Source: Pelecanus crispus (lineage: Eukaryota; Chordata; Aves; Pelecaniformes; Pelecanidae). Taken from it: DNA of 64,000 bases. The position numbers and the translations under genes were made by a program. The notes below the pieces were generated by a model. The model was not told the origin of the DNA. It made no database searches and saw only the letters and a program-made list of their open reading frames with translations. Position 1 is the stretch's first letter, and every line of letters begins with the position of its first letter. Below, piece by piece: positions 33,260-47,654 of this stretch. The stretch spans positions 1,309,501 to 1,373,500 of the forward strand of contig NC_134645.1 in NCBI RefSeq assembly GCF_030463565.1, read 5' to 3'.

Positions 33260-36200
33260 TTTTTTTTTTTAATTATTAAGCAAGACTAGATTTTTTTTTT
33301 ACTTGAACTGAGCTGCTGTTCATCCTCATAGCGCAGCATCTCGCATCCCTGCCCAGCTTGGATGCGGCCGCAGCCTACGTGAGCGCGCAGGTATCTCGTG
33401 CATCTGAGGCTGGCCTCGTGCGTGGATGCCTGGAAGCCTTGTTTATAACTATTAACCTCCGGGATAAGAACTTCATAAATAAAAGATGGGGACATGGCAA
33501 TTGTTCATAATGTAAGCTATAAAGATAAGAGCTGGAAAGGTCACACAAAGCCTGCCCAGACCGTTCTCCGGACGGAGGACGCGTACCCTTCATCCAGCAC
33601 CTGCATTCCTCCCTCCTTATCGCTGCGCGGCAGGAGCTGGGCGCTCGTGCCAGGGGATGTGCTGGCTGCCTGGGTTTAGGTACCCGAGCTGAAACGTGAC
33701 CGCTTTAGCACTAAAAAAAACCCCAAAAGTAAAGAAAAAGTGAATAGCCCATTGTCTAGTGCTGCTCTGCACCGGGGAGGGAGAAGCGCTGGGCTCGAGG
33801 GTGCGTCTCAGCCGGAGGAAAACCTCCCTTTGACTCCGGACCCGGCTCCAGTTATTTTTTTTTTCTTTTCACCCCCTGTACTGAACTGCCAAAAGCGGTG
33901 AAGAAAATGCTTACTCGGGGGTTTAAAACAAAGGCACTTTATCTCTCTTACAGCACTATTTATTTGCGTCCCCATAGGCAGGCTCCTCCCCTGCACTATG
34001 ATAAACATGTGTCTTATAGGCATCCGCTGCTCGATTCGCTTACCGCGGGGACGGCAGATTAACGGAGCCAGGAGCTGAGGTCACTGGTATTTTGGGGCTT
34101 TGATGCAGCTATATCCTGAGACCGCTGGCACCGGGTGAAAAATGTAAACAGCGACAAGTAAGATGTATTGGGCTCCAGTCTCCATCCCCAGAGATGCCAT
34201 GCTGCTGTTACCCTTCCCAAATCACTTGCTAAACTTCTCGGGAGGACTCGGAAGTTCACAGGACAGATGCCCCGTCTTGGATTTGGGAAGGGGGAACCCA
34301 CCGGCCGCTGCTCGCGGAGCCCCAGGGATCGGGGCCGCATCCTGCTGGCAGCAGCACGTGGAGGCAGCTGGTCCCGTGGCGTGGAGGCGGGATGCTCCCC
34401 CTTTCCAAAGCCTGATGTGCTCCCATATTTTGGTGATTCAACAGGTTAATGCTCTGTGTATGCACCCTGCCACAGCTGCTCATATGGGATTTCATTGCCA
34501 TCTGGTTAAATAATGGCCAACCTCACCTAAGTCTTGTGCTTATAATTTGGTTGAGATGAATAAGAAATCTGGTAGATGTCTCGGGCGTTCCCTCTCCTGC
34601 AGTATTTCCAAGGCTTTTTACCCTTCCCAGGAGCTAGGCTGTCGGTGGGTGCTCTGTGAGCATCCACACGGATTGCAATGAAGGACGGCGTGGCCCGAGG
34701 ACAGGTGAGCATCCAGCTGGAAGTGCAGGGTGAGGGTGGGAAGAGCCCTGCAGATAAGCATCTGGATCCTGCAATTGTTATCCAAAAAGGAGCAGCGGGA
34801 GGAGAAAGGTGGGGAGGAACAAGGGATGGTCCCGGTCCGGGGGGGCAGAGAGGGGTCCGAGTGTGGGCTCGCAGAGGATGGGACTGTTGCGGGGGTGTTT
34901 GCAAACCGCTGCGAGCCCTCGGGGATGCGAAAGGAAAAATCCTGGCTGTGCCGTGGTGCCTCGTCCCTCCCGGACACCTGCATGCCCTGGCCTGATCTGA
35001 ACCCAGCTGGAGGCAAGTGCAGCCTTTCCACTGACCTCACTGGGGAAATATTCCCTCTTCCCCCCGCATTTTTGTAGGAAGGAAAGGATTGGGGAATGAG
35101 AGACTGGACACACAGAAGGATTTAAGGAAAAATGCATGCCCTCAGCTGTGGCAAAACACAGTAAACCTGGGCCTAAAAGCTGTCCCCAAAGCCCTCTTGG
35201 GATTTCCCAATGAGCTGGCACCCTTTTTTAATTTTTTTTTTTCCACTACTGAGATCAGGGCTGTCTCCAAGCCGGACACCTCCAGACACAGGAGGTGTGG
35301 GGGTCAGCCCCCCCGCACACAGTAAAAGCTTCAAATTTTCTTTTCCCCCCTAAGGCTGCCCTTTGGGACCAAGCAAAAGCACTGTGCCAAGGCTGGGCTT
35401 CCCGTTAACCCCTCCCGAGAGCGCTGATTCATTTCTCTGTTGACACAGCTCATTCTGGGTGTTTTGGTGTGGTTTTTAGAAAATTATCGTGAAATGCTGG
35501 AAAAAGCATCGTCAGGCAGCTCTGCCTATCGATATTGCAACACGCCGGTAGCGCAGCCAGAGCCGGGGGGGTCCTTACAGCAGGCAGAAATAGCAACTTC
35601 TGGATTATTCTTATAATAACCAGTGGGGAAGCAGGTTGCACCGCAGGTGCACTGTAAATTAGGCAACTCGGAAAATGGAGAATGTGATTCCCATCTTGCA
35701 AAGAAACAAGGCAAAGTTAGTTTCCCGAATAGATGTGCTCAGAGTTGCATTACTACCGGGCATTACTGCAGCACCAAGGTTTGGGTGCCAGTCGGTGCTC
35801 CCCGACGTGGAGCTGGGGCAGCTCGCCCTCTCTGCCCCTCTGAACTGAGGTTACAGAGGGTGGGTGAGCCGCTACCTGCTACGCAAGGCTTACTTTAATT
35901 GCGTTTTTTGTATTGGCAGAATTTAAAACTGGCAACATCTGCTTGACTCGTTGAAGGGCAGGGGTGGAAACGCAGCATCCCGTGGTTCAGCTCGTGGTTG
36001 TAGGACTGGGCAGCGCTGGCACCGTCATCCTCCTCTTCCTTTGGAGCTCTTGCCTATTTCTCAAGCTTGTTTTCTTGACTTATTTTTTTTTTACTATTAA
36101 TGGATGGCACCAAGAACGGCAAAGCTGGGGGGTGATGGTGTAACGCTGCTCCTGGTGACATCTCACTTTACCCAAGTAGCACAGTCAGTAACAGAGCCCC

Positions 36201-39200
36201 ATCCAAACCACAAGTTCCCTTCTAGGCGATGATAAATTTTGCCTGCCGAAATTATAACCCCTTTATGATACGATCTGCACGTCTTCTGAGAAAGAGAGGT
36301 TTTTAGTGCGAGACAGTACTTCTTTATTTACCCTCGGCAAATTCCCATCTTGGCTCATCAGAGCGGATTCCTGCAGCCCCCCTGGTTTACATGCAAAAGC
36401 CACAAATCACTGGGTGCATCGTAAAGCTGCAGACTGGATCTCAGATAGAATCTTGCTTGTACGTGTGTCTCGAAGTTCGTAGCGTTCGGGACTGACCTCC
36501 TGTGTAACTCGGGCTATAAATTTCACCCAGCGGTTTTGGCGCGGAGCGAGAATAATGTGTGTTTGAACTCTCGCCTAGCTTTAAAAAGGCATTTGGTCTT
36601 GATTAAAATACTGTAAAGGTGGAGAATATCCGCCACGTCCCCGGCTGGTCTGTCGTGGTGTGAAACAGCCGCGGCTCTGGTAAGGAGAAGAGGAATAAGT
36701 GTTTTATTTATGCGATCAATCTGTGCACATCGGCCCCCAGCATCTGTCTCCAGGTGTTCCAGCTGCAGCCGCTTACCGAAAGCACCAGGATACGTATTTG
36801 GGGATAGCCAGTGCTACGCAATGGCCCTGAATCCTGCCAAAGCCTTTCGCGGCTGGCACGAAGCAAACTCCTATTTTGCTGATAGGGCATACAGCTTCTT
36901 TCTTTGTGTAAATCATCCCGTATGTATATTACAGCCACAGACTTGGAAGGAAGGAACGCTGAAGCTTTGCTGGTTCTGAATTTAAGCAGCGAGTTGTTCG
37001 CGGCAGTCTTGTGCACGCGGCGTGCGCGGCTTCGGTGGCGCGGCCAGCCTGCAAGCTCGGGGTTTTGGGGAGCAGAAAGGCTGTGTTGCTGCCGTGCCAT
37101 CCCTACGCCATTGATTCTCCATCCTCCTAACCCCGCTGCTTCATTTAGGGCTCTGTGGGATCCTGACCCCAGGAGCATTTTCCATGGAAATGAGATGGAA
37201 AGCATCCCTGAAAGGTGCTTTTTTTTTTTTTTCCTCCCCACTCTGTTCATGCACTTGCACTGGGTTGAGCTATCCCTCCTTTCCTTGCAGGCTGGCTGGG
37301 ATATTCTTTATTTATCTAGGACTCTTAGAGCCTGTGCAGCCCTCTTCATGCCCCACGGCCAAAGTGACTGCGCATGAAGCACGTGAGCAACCTCCGCAGC
37401 CCTCGGCGCCAAAGCGGGGAGAGAGCAAATCCCCGCAGCCCCGTGAGAACCGGTTCTCTGGTGTGAATCGGGAGCTGCCGAGATCGTGCCAGCAAAATAC
37501 ATGTTGTGGTCCTCGTTCTGTTGCCATGGCAATGAGCTCTTGGTTTACATCAGCAGAGCCGGATGGGGTCATCGGTGGTTTGCCTGCCTTCCCAAGGAGC
37601 TCCCATCTTCTCCAGCCATGCTGCCTTCAGCCCCAAACCCAACCAGGGCAGCTCTGGTTTGGTTAATGATGGCAAATAGAGCTGCACCGCCTTAGGTGTT
37701 TGTGTTAAAAGCTGCTCTGTGCAATGGAGCTCAGAGACAAAGGCAGGCGGGGGCCTGAATTCTGAGCTGGGAGGAAGGGACACCCTGTCCCGGACCCTCC
37801 CAGGGCTGTCCCAGGGGAGCCCTGCCATCCAGGTGGGAAACCCATTGGGATGAGTCAATGGGAGTGGCTCTGCGGGCACCTCTGGGACCAGGGGGTCACT
37901 GCTGTGGGGGTCTGGGGTGCCTTATGGCATGCAGGGGACGAGCATGTGGGGGACTTGTTATGTGTTTAAAGCCGAATGTGCGTTTACGTCGGGTGGAAAG
38001 CGTGCCTGGGGCATAAATCGGTAACAACCCGGACCCCAAGGGCTGGCAGCAAGGACGAGGGGTGCCTCTTCCCTTCTTGCTGCACCTCTTATAGGAAGAC
38101 TCCTCTCCCGTGCCTTGGCACAGGCTGGGCCCCTCTGCACCTCCTCATCCTCCTTTCCCACACCTCTCTGCTGGTATCTGCTGCTTTTGGCTCGCTGGCT
38201 GAGGGCACCAGCACGGACCAGCGTGCAGGGTGTGCGTTGCACTGGGAATGTGCAGAGAAACCCCTGCAAGGGGCCAGAGGCAAATGCGCCCCTTCCTGGT
38301 GCACGCTCTTGCCTTCAGAGAGGTAAAAATATCCCCCCAGATTGTGCCTGGGATATTAATACCTTGGCAGGGAATTGAGAGCATCTTGATGTCTGAGTAA
38401 AGTATTTTTATTAAAAAGCCAACTGCATTCTTTTGCCTCAATCTACAGAAAAGATGGATTATGCTGCCTGCAGCAGCCCCCCAGAAACACAGGCAGCAAG
38501 CAACAGGAGGTACCTGCTCTGGTTTTGGCTGCTCTCACGGGCTCTTGCTATCCCTTTTGCCAACCCAAGATCACGCTAGAAAAAACGAGGTTATTTTTGG
38601 CTATCTGCGAAAACAGCTTTAAACTGGCAAAGGGGACGGAAAAAATCGCGAAATAAGGATGTGCTCCAGTATTCCAATCATCTCTGGGAGGAATGTCGGA
38701 GGAACTGCAGCAGTCTCTCATGCTGGATGCAGGGGTGGGATCTGTCGGTCCCCCCTTTCTGCGTGCTCCTGCCCAGGTGGGTTTGCAAAGGCACTGCGAT
38801 GGCAGGGCAGGCTAGGAGCAGCCCGCGGTGCTTTTCAGGAAAAGCTTTTCCACCTTCAAGTAGCGTGGAAGGGATTAGAGGGAGCACAGCCTCTTTCCTT
38901 CGGGGGAAGTGGTGTGAACATAGAAACTCTAACTCTTGCAAACATTTCAAATTCGGGATAGCTCGAAAGGATTACAGAAAATTACCCCCCAAAACAGGTC
39001 CCCCCACGAGGGCCTTTGAGGCGGCATGACTGCCTTGCTCCGTCATAGCGTGCGTGCTGCCTTCGTCATCCCAGTCTGGCTGACTTTCGGCTTACTAAGG
39101 GATTAAACACTGCGTTTGTAGTGCATGAGTCCACGTGTGTCACGGGTGGGAACCCCCTGGGCGGCACCTCTTGCCTAGCAGAGCTGCTCTGCTGGGAAGG

Positions 39201-41415
39201 TGGGGGTGTCTTGGTACAGCCAAATGCATCGGCTATTTCCAAGCAGTGCCCACCAGCCTACAACCGCCCTGCTGAGATGATTTTTCTCTTTATTCTTACA
39301 AAACCTAGATAAGCAGAAACATTGCGCGTAGCTGACGGGCTCCGGGTGGGCAGCCTGTTTGGAAGGGGAGCAGATTTCGTGCCGATGTCACGTTAGTCCC
39401 CAGGCGCTTGTGTCTTTGCACCTCGGCTGCGTTTTTGGGGCAGGCAGCGTGGTTCCCCTAAAAACGCAGCCCCAGAAGGTGCTGGGGATGTGATGTGCCT
39501 GCAGTGTGCATGGGGTTGGCAGCGAGGACCCGACCGCTTTACCAGTGGCTCCGAGGTGGAAACTCCACCCCAGCTAGCGCAGCCATGCCAAAATAAACAG
39601 GTGGGCTGCATGCTGCTGCCCTGAGGAAAAGGGAATTCCCAGGCTCGTCCTTGGAACTGGCACATTTGTGCTGCTGCTCAAGGGAAGAAGGGCCCTCTGG
39701 GAGGGGGGTCCTGCTTGCACAACCCCCCAGTCTGCTGTGGCTGAAACGGCAGCCCCTGCTGAGCACGGTGCTCTGGGTGGGATGCATCAGCAGAGGAAAG
39801 CGAATCCCCCATGCACACCGGGAGCGTTTCAGGAGCAAGCAGTTGCTTGGCTCTCTCCAAGGCTGCCGCAGGTGTGAGGTGGTAGGGCAGGCTTGCAGAA
39901 AGGCGTGGAGATCTTCCAGCCTCTTAGTTTTATATTTCCAGTTTGCGTTTCCCAGCAAAATAACTAAAGTGACTTTTTCAGCCCTATTTAGAAAGCTCAG
40001 GTGATGGGGAGCGGAGTGTGCCAAGCCATCTTCCTCTGCTCTGTCTCTGAATTAGACACCCAGCTGCTCGACGCGGTGGTGCAGGTGCTGCACCCCATCC
40101 TTTCAATAAATGGGTGAGGTTACTGCTTTGTTCTGTGCAGAAGCAAAGATGGGATGTTCCTTCCCATGCACTAACATTTTCCAGAGGAACAAAATTCCCA
40201 CCCTGACCCTCGCGACTCAACCCGCGGTGATGGGTATGGCGTGACTTTGCGCACCTCGTCCTGCTGCTGACGGGCTGGTTAGCACCAGAAAAAGGCAGGA
40301 AACATTTGCGCAGCCTGATGGTTGGCATTTACTGACGTGAGATTTCTGGGCTTATAAATGGCTATTTGCTCATATCTCAGTTCTAGGTGTGTGTCTTGAA
40401 CTCCCAACCTCTCGCTCTGGAGAGGAAAGCGCTATTTGCAGAGCCACACTCACACGGATCCACTCAAACTTTTCCATAACCTCCGCTGGTGAGCATCTGG
40501 TTCCCTTGGGAAGTTTTAAATGTCACGTTGCATATCTGCCGCGTCTCCTGGCAGCACGGGGTGAGGAAAGGTCCGCTGTGTTTGGAGGCAGCCGGTCTGC
40601 TCCTTGGCCCCGGAGCCAAGGACTCCATCCGGGCGAGATGGACTTAAAAAATGAAAGGCTGATATTGAGAGAGCTTGAAGTGATTTGCCCGAGACTGTAA
40701 AGTTTGTAACAGAGTAGGAAAAGCATTTGGTGCGCTCCAAGCGCAGCACCTCTGCTCCCGGAGCACCTCTGCCCTGTGCGTGCCACCGCGGTGACAATTT
40801 CCAGCGAGAAACGAGGTGACACGGGGAGAATATTTTGGTCCGTAAGGAAGCTGATGTGTAATCGTTGCTGGCAGTAAATGGTTGAAGCCTGGAGACTGTC
40901 AGCCCTCCAGGGTTGTGAACAAATGCAGAAAGAATCTGGGGGGACAATAATTTCTGGTGGCTTTCAGTGGCCTCTGATTTTTTTATTTTTCTTTCCTCTG
41001 CTTCACTGTGCCGCTATAGCGTGTGCCGAGGAGGAACTCTGCTTCTCAGCCTTTCAACGTGCTGTGGCAAGCCGTGCCCTCAGAGGTCTCTGGCTGAGCT
41101 GCAATAACTCATGAGATTAGTTAAAAAGTAGTCTTGGATCTTTTTCACTTCCTTTTGGCTTCTGAACCTTGTGAAGGCATTTAGGTCTCTGCCAGATTTT
41201 TCTCTGACACTTTAAGGACACAGCCTGTTGTCTTTTTTTGTTTGCGGTGTGGTTTGTTTTGTTTTGTTTTTTAAAAAGGGTGGGTTTTTCATGTCCTCAT
41301 GTGTCTGAGAGGTAGGGCTTAAAAATACATGCCCGTTGTATTTTGGGATGCTCTTCAGCCATGCAAAGCAAGCCTGGGCTTGGCTCAGGTGCACCCTGAG
41401 CAGTCCCACCTCCAG
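33260..41415. other. Intergenic, no gene seen
   Basis: About 8.2 kb of unique sequence with scattered T runs (33260-33270, 33289-33300, 37219-37232). The longest open frames (about 180 codons near 36708-37250, minus strand; about 160 codons at 39539-40024, minus strand) compete with frames on the other strand and show no domain. Confidence 0.5.
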
Positions 41416-41553
41416 TCATAGAATTATAGAATCGTTTAGGCTGGAAAAGACCTTGAAGATCATCCAGTCCAACCATTAACCTACACTACCAAGTCCACCA
41501 CTAAACCAATTCAGGGGAGAGGAATAATTCCATGTTTCCTGGCTTGGTGGCCA
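41416..41553 (-). mobile_element. CR1 LINE 3' end with composite linker
   Basis: Reversed CR1 tail and 3' segment followed by the linker (CATGTTTCCTGGCTTGGTGG on the plus strand) shared with the composite copies. Here the element ends inside the linker, before a second 3' unit would begin, so it is a short truncated member of that type. Confidence 0.92.
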
Positions 41554-44546
41554 CAGTCCTACAGCTCTGCAGCAGCCCCATGACTGCCACCATCCCTGTG
41601 CTCCCAAACACCTCCCGGGGACCACACAGAGCTGCAGCAGCAGAGATTTTGGCTAGTCGTACGTGCTGAGGAGACACGGTTATTCACCTGCCGATGTGAT
41701 CGGGGAAAAGCAGGGAGTGGCGTTGCTGTGGGGTCAGGGCAGCAAGTTGTGGTCTAAGCCTGGGGTGGGGCGCAGGTTGGATATGTCTCTGAGGGGAGAC
41801 AGAGAGAGGAAATGCGGGATGTTCAGGACAGCCTTTGATGAGGAAAGCATCCTGCGCCGGAGCGGGGATGCGGCCAGACCTGCCCGGGGTGGTGCAGGAA
41901 GGCTGGCACGCATGGCAAGCACGCCCTGCCCTTCCTCCCGCCCCGGCTGTCTTGCACAACGCCCTTGCCCTGCTGCCTCATCGTCAGGGTCCCCCAAAAC
42001 TGGGGGCGGATGGCTGACCTCGGAGCCGAGCCCCCTGCTAAAACAGCGGTGGGCCTCGGAAAGGGAAAGCCTTTAGCAGAACTGCCAGCTCCTCTAAGGA
42101 AGCACGTTAATCATTTCCTCTGCGTTGCACCAGCAGCAGCCTCGAGAGATCTGCTGCAGAGTGGCCGGGAATGGTAAAATAGCAGAAAAGAGACTCTGCC
42201 CGCATAGAGCAGCAGGGCTGCGGCTTGCAGCGCTTCTCTGTGCCGTCAGGAGCGGCTGCGGTGGGGATTTCTCGCTCCCGTTGGGCTTCCGCCCATGGGA
42301 ATCCACGTCTCCTCCTGGGAAACCCGCAGCAGCCTGATGGGACCACACAAGGGCTCGAGACGAGGCACTCCCCTTCGGCAGAGCTGGACGTTGCCCCATA
42401 GCAACAGCGGTAGCGAGTTTGGAAACCTTGCGTTCGCTGTTTTATCTTCAACAAGTGAAACATCTCCGGGGTTGCCAGCATTAGTCAGCTGCGGGGTGGG
42501 TGGAGATGAGACAGCCTAGCAACTGAGCAGCGTGCCAGCAGGACTCCTGTCATCCTCCCTTGTCTTTTGGTAGCGCGCAAGTCATCCGGAATCCATCTTT
42601 GAAACGATACGACTCCGTGTAACGCGTTATCCTGAGTGGTGACAGCCTGTAATCCCTTCAGAGCTGCGGAAAGCCCTCGCCATGCCGCAGCGCTCTCGCA
42701 GCTCAGCTTGCTGGTGGAGGAAGATGACTAAGTTTCCTCTCCTTCCTCGCCCGTCGTGGTTTTGTAAGGCTCGTCCCCCTCGGCTGTGCGGTGACGGTGC
42801 TCACCGTGGCTCGGATGGGATGCTCGCCACGGCTCGGGTGCTGTGCACGCCCAGGAGCATCTCTCCTTGCAAAACCTCTGCGGGCTGAAAGAGTGATTTT
42901 TTTTTTTTTTTGGGATGCTTTGCTGGCATAAAGGGTGCTCCGTAAATCTGTTGTCATGCCCTCCGTGTAAACGCAGTTGGGATGCTCTGGCACATCCATA
43001 ACAAATATAATTACACTAGCGGTAGGCATCTGGCACTGATGAGCGCTTTGCAACCGCGACCTAATTAATCTTCATTATATTTCAGTGTGATAGGTGAGAA
43101 TTTCCTTCCTCTACATAAAAGCATGCTGCTTAACGCAGTTGGAGAGCCTCCTGGAATAAGAGCAGCGCAGCTCCGGGAGAGGTTCATCGTTTGTGGAGGC
43201 CGTGGCAGCGTCTGGCACGTCCCCGTTTCCACCCTGACCTGCCGCTGAGATTGCAGGTACGCGGGGCTGGGTCTCCGGCTGCTGGAAATCCTCGGGACCC
43301 CCATGCCTTTCTCTGAAGCTGAGCGCTCTGACATCTTCTGAGCTGCGAAAATAGATGCGCAAAATGCCACCTGACTTTTTTGTCACCTTTCGGACACTGG
43401 TGGGGACCTGGTCTCTCTGCCAGTGTGATTCCTTTCCAAAAAAAAAAAAAAAACCAGTTTTGATGTAAATAGATGTCCTTTGTCAGGCCTGCACTGTTCT
43501 GCAAGCCACTATAAAACATCTTTTTTTCCCCTCCAGCAGTTTCATTATGTTGTCCAGCTTCTACAGGAACTGATAATTCAAGCTGATTTATACAGATTAT
43601 TAATGCAATTTTTACAGCTTTCAAACCGTGAAATACTTGCACTCTCCAGGACCGTGCAGCAATTAAAAATACATTTTTATAAAGTGACATGACTGCTTAC
43701 AGAGCATACCATGAACGTCAGAACGCTTTATCGCTGACGTGGCTCGAGCATGAAGATGGAGAGGAGCGTCAGAAAGACGACGCGCGCCTAGTTGTAGTTA
43801 ACCAAAAGCCCCTGTATTTGCCCCATTTCTGGGGGCACCTGGAAATAGATCAAATCAAGCCGAGGTTTTTGCCTGCGTTTGGCAGGGCTGGTTTGGTGGC
43901 GTGGCACGGGGGGGGCTGCAGCTCATTACGGTTCCTGAGCGTGTTCGTTTTGCTGCACGAGTTTGTAAATGGTGAGTTGGCCGAGCGAGGCGGGGTGACT
44001 GAAGGAGGGAGACAGATCGGCCCGGCCCAGGATGATGAATGAGAGCGCTGGCCTTTGCTTTATTTCAGAGCTGCTGGCAGGGAGTTTTATTTTGATTATT
44101 TTGAGAGCAATAATAGAGAGATGAAGCAAACCGCAGCTCTGAGGTGCAATGCACTTTCTCAAAACCAGAACAGAAACCTCAGTCTGCTACAAACAAGTAT
44201 TGCTCACTGCTGTGATTTATCTGTTTGGTGTTTTGTTTGGTTTTTTTTTTTTTAAACTAGTGAAAAGGCAGGAGTTTCCAAGCTGTGACTGCAGGAGCGC
44301 CGGGGTCTGTTTAAGCCAGCGTGGTGACTTGCGAGCGTTGCTGTTTTGCGTGGCCGTGTGTTTTCGGTGGATTCCCCTCCCTGCAGGTGGGAGGTGGAGG
44401 GGAGCAGCAATAACAGTACCCCAGGCCACTCCAGCCACGCGGGGTGTAATGGTTCATTTTCCAATTAAGCGGAGCAGGCTAATAAAGCAATGGGTGTTAG
44501 GTGCCAGATAGGAAGCTGCCTGGTCACGGCTGTGATTTCTGTAATT
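41554..44546. other. Intergenic, no gene seen
   Basis: Unique sequence, GC-rich at about 41660-42500 with overlapping frames, AT-rich at about 43540-43690. A/T runs lie at 42898-42913 and 43438-43453. No gene recognised. Confidence 0.5.
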
Positions 44547-44801
44547 ATAGAATAGAATCATAGAATCGTTTAGGTTGGAAAAGGCCTTTAAGATCATCCA
44601 GTCCAACCATTAACCTACACTACCAAGTCCACACTAAACCAATCAAGGGTAGACCAGACTAAACCATGTCCCAGAGTGCCACATCTGCCCATTTTTTGAA
44701 CAATTCCAGGGATGGGGACTCCCCCACCTCTATGGGCAACCTGTTCCAACGCTTGACTACCCTTTCTGTGAAGAAATTTTTCATAATATCCAATCTAAAT
44801 T
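44547..44801 (-). mobile_element. CR1 LINE 3' end (simple type)
   Basis: From the tail at 44547 it runs through the conserved 3' segment, a single linker (GGGTAGACCAGACTAAACCA on the plus strand) and the more upstream CR1 region, to the tract complementary to TTTAGATTGGATATTATGAA. It has one 3' end only, which makes it the non-composite counterpart of the copies at 14023 and 32722. Confidence 0.93.
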
Positions 44802-47089
44802 GCTCAGCGGTCCTTCCTTCCCAGCCTGCCTGGCCTCAGCCCCTCTTCTCGCTGGGTTTCCCTTCCAAATTCCACCAGGAGTGTCGAGCTGACTGTACCT
44901 AAAGGTCCTTGTCGTGGAGGAATTCAAGTCAAGCTGTTTCTGTATGCGTTTCAAGCTTTTCCCCGCAGAACTCTGTGCCCGCAGTGCCGTCTCCCGTGCG
45001 TTGCAGCATCGCTCGCACCCTTGTCTGACATTGTCTCCCCTCTGTTTGCTTACAGTCTGCAGCCGGCGCAATCTAGGGACTGACTGAATTTGCATCTCTT
45101 TTGTATTGATATATGTGGGATTAAGAAAGCAAGCCACTCTGGCAGCGTCGTTGCCAGTTGCTCAGCGAGTCTACGCACGCAAGACAGGGTTGCTTGGCTC
45201 ATATTCATGTTTGGAGAAATTGCTTTTTTCCCCTACGAGTGCATTTTATCTGGGGTGAGGGAGGTGGAAGGATGGCGCTCAGCCTAGGAGAGGTCAGATC
45301 CGTACCTTTAGGCACTAGAGCTCGTTTTGCCTGTGCTTATCGCAGTAAACTCAGCCTGGCTCGGAGCCTTCTCCGGCCCCGTGCCCAGCTGCCCGGGCTG
45401 GTCTGCATCCCTGCCGTTAGACTCTGCCCTTGCGAAGCTCAGCGTACGCAAGCTGCCTTCAGTTCTTGCTCAGCCTAAGGCTTTGCCAAAGCATCTGTGA
45501 ATACTCAGGTGCTCGCCTTGTTTAGGCAGCCACTTCCATAAGGCACGTCTTCGGACAAATCCTGATCTCGGGGACGCAGGATCAGCCCGACTCGCAACCA
45601 GGGAAAGCTAAGCTGTGCCACGTACACACAGCGCAATTTCTCCTTTAGGTACGAAAGGTTTAGGCTTGCATTAAAGTTCCTGCCAGAGCACGTTTGCAGC
45701 AACGTTGTTTTCTTATTTCTCTGCAATACTGGTTTATAATCCTATCAAGAGTAATGAAACAAGAACGTAAAAGCCCACCAGCGCATCATTTCTGAGATTT
45801 TCATTAAGGTGAAGTAAAACTTTGTAAAAACTCAAACTCTGCCTGAAGGAGTTGTGTTTTTTGGTTTTAGTTGGTGTTTGAGGTTTTTTTTTTTTTTACT
45901 TTCTCCACTCTGGCATTTCTACAGCTCCTGAATTTGTGCATTTCTGGCGCTCTACAATCATTAAATATCCTGAAGTAAAAGCAGATGCTTTTAACAAAGA
46001 GCTCGTGGTCTGAACAAAAGTCACCGTTGCTATACCGAAGGGTGTATGGCCTCTTACTTAGCCCTATTGCTATTTAGGAATACTAATTTTTTTTTTAATG
46101 CTCATTGGGGAAACATTCTTTTTAAAAATATCAGTTATCTGTCTGGAAACACTTTTGTATGTTTATTTTGTATATTTGAAGAGCCAGGTGGCCATCATTC
46201 TGCAGTGGAGAGCAGCAGCTCTCAGCTGAGCTTATGCTTGGTCCTCCTTCCAGCAGTGAAAACCATCCCTGAGATTTAGTACTACGTAATTATTTAAAAT
46301 AAGCACAAAGCTAGTAAATTATTGTGACCTTGGTGAAAAACTCACCCTTCTCCTCCTCCTTCAGCTGAAGTTAATAAAACTCCTTGCCTTAGACGCGGAT
46401 TAATTTTTACTTTGGCGATTTACAAAGCAAGCCGTATCTTGACAGAAGCAGATGTAAAAACCGGTCTTCAGTTCAAGCTGTCGTTCTGCCCGTGCAGTCC
46501 ATTAACTCCTGCGCGGGCTAAACTGTGTCTCGCTGACCCACTGTTAATCTTAGGCAGATCAATCCTCCTTTTTGTTAATTATTCATACGCTCAGGCAGTG
46601 CGACCCCGGGGATGGATGGCGAGCAGGGGTAGCGCAGAGCAAGCCCTTGGCGAGGCAAGTGCCGTTTAGCTGACCTGGAAGATAAGCAGCTTTATAGCCA
46701 AGGACACAAGCTGTAAAAACAATGGGGGAAAAAGAGGTAAAATGAAAGCAGAGCTCAGAGAGCCAGCCAGCCAGAGGTCCCCTCCGCAACCTGCCCTTTT
46801 AACCTGCAAATGGGTACACTGCCCGCAAGAGGCGGGTGGAAATGCCCGTTGCAGTCTTCTCGCTTGCGCCGTCGGAGCCCTGAGATTTGGGCTATGCCTG
46901 CAGTAAGCAATTTAAACACGCTCAAGACCCGTCCTGGGACCAAGGTGGGGAGCAGCCTGCATCCGTGGCGCTAAACTCTCCATCTCCCACACAGTGGGCC
47001 TTTTGGCATGCCCAAGCCTACTCCCCCAATTGCTTTTTTTTTTTTTTAAGCTGTTCTTGCAATTCGGGAAAGATGGTAATCTTTGTATT
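44802..47089. other. Intergenic, no gene seen
   Basis: Unique sequence with T runs near 45883-45897, 46088-46098 and 47034-47047. No convincing ORF and no recognised repeat. Confidence 0.5.
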
Positions 47090-47654
47090 TGTCCTGGTTT
47101 TGGCTGGGGTAGAGTTAATTTTCCTCCTAGCAGCAGGCACAGTGCTGTGTTTTGGATTTAGGATGAGGATAACGCTGATAACACGCTGATGGTTTAGTTG
47201 TTGCTCAGCACTGCTCATGCCAGTCAAGGACTTTTCAGCTTCCCCTGCTCTGCCAGGGGCACAAGGAGCTGGGAGGGGGCACAGCCAGGAGAGTTGATCC
47301 CAACTGCCCCAAGGGCCATTCCATACCATACGGCGTCATGGGCAGTATAGAAACTGGGGGGGTTGGCCGGGGAGCAGCGATCGCTGCTGGGAGCTGGCTG
47401 GGCATCGGTCGGCGGGTGGGGAGCAATTGCATTGGGCATCGCTTGCTTTGGATATTATTATTGCTATTATTATTATATTGTTATTATTAATACTACTATT
47501 TTACTTTATTTCAATTATTAACCTGTTCCTTATCTCAGCCCAGGAGTGTTTCTCACTCTTACTCCTCCAATTCTCTTCCCCATCCCACCGGGGCAGGGGC
47601 AGTAAGCAAGCGGCTGCGTGGGGCTGAGTTGCTGGCTGGGGCTAAACCATGACA
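47090..47654 (+). mobile_element. Solo LTR of an avian ERVL-like endogenous retrovirus
   Basis: The element begins TGTCCTGGTTTTGGCTGGGG and ends GGCTAAACCATGACA, with terminal TG...CA. I recognise this as a very common bird LTR family of the ERVL (TguLTR5-like) group. It is flanked by GTATT (47085-47089) and GCATT (47655-47659), which reads as a 5-bp target-site duplication with one mismatch. Five bases is the usual length for ERVL. A degenerate TATA (GTATAGAAAC, about 47345) and an internal ATT-rich microsatellite (about 47452-47500) are present. No internal viral genes flank it, so it is a recombined solo LTR. Confidence 0.9.

Noticed and set aside
43689-44042. 117-codon plus-strand frame with charged residues
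   Set aside because: No domain, no conserved motif, and no neighbouring exon or promoter evidence.
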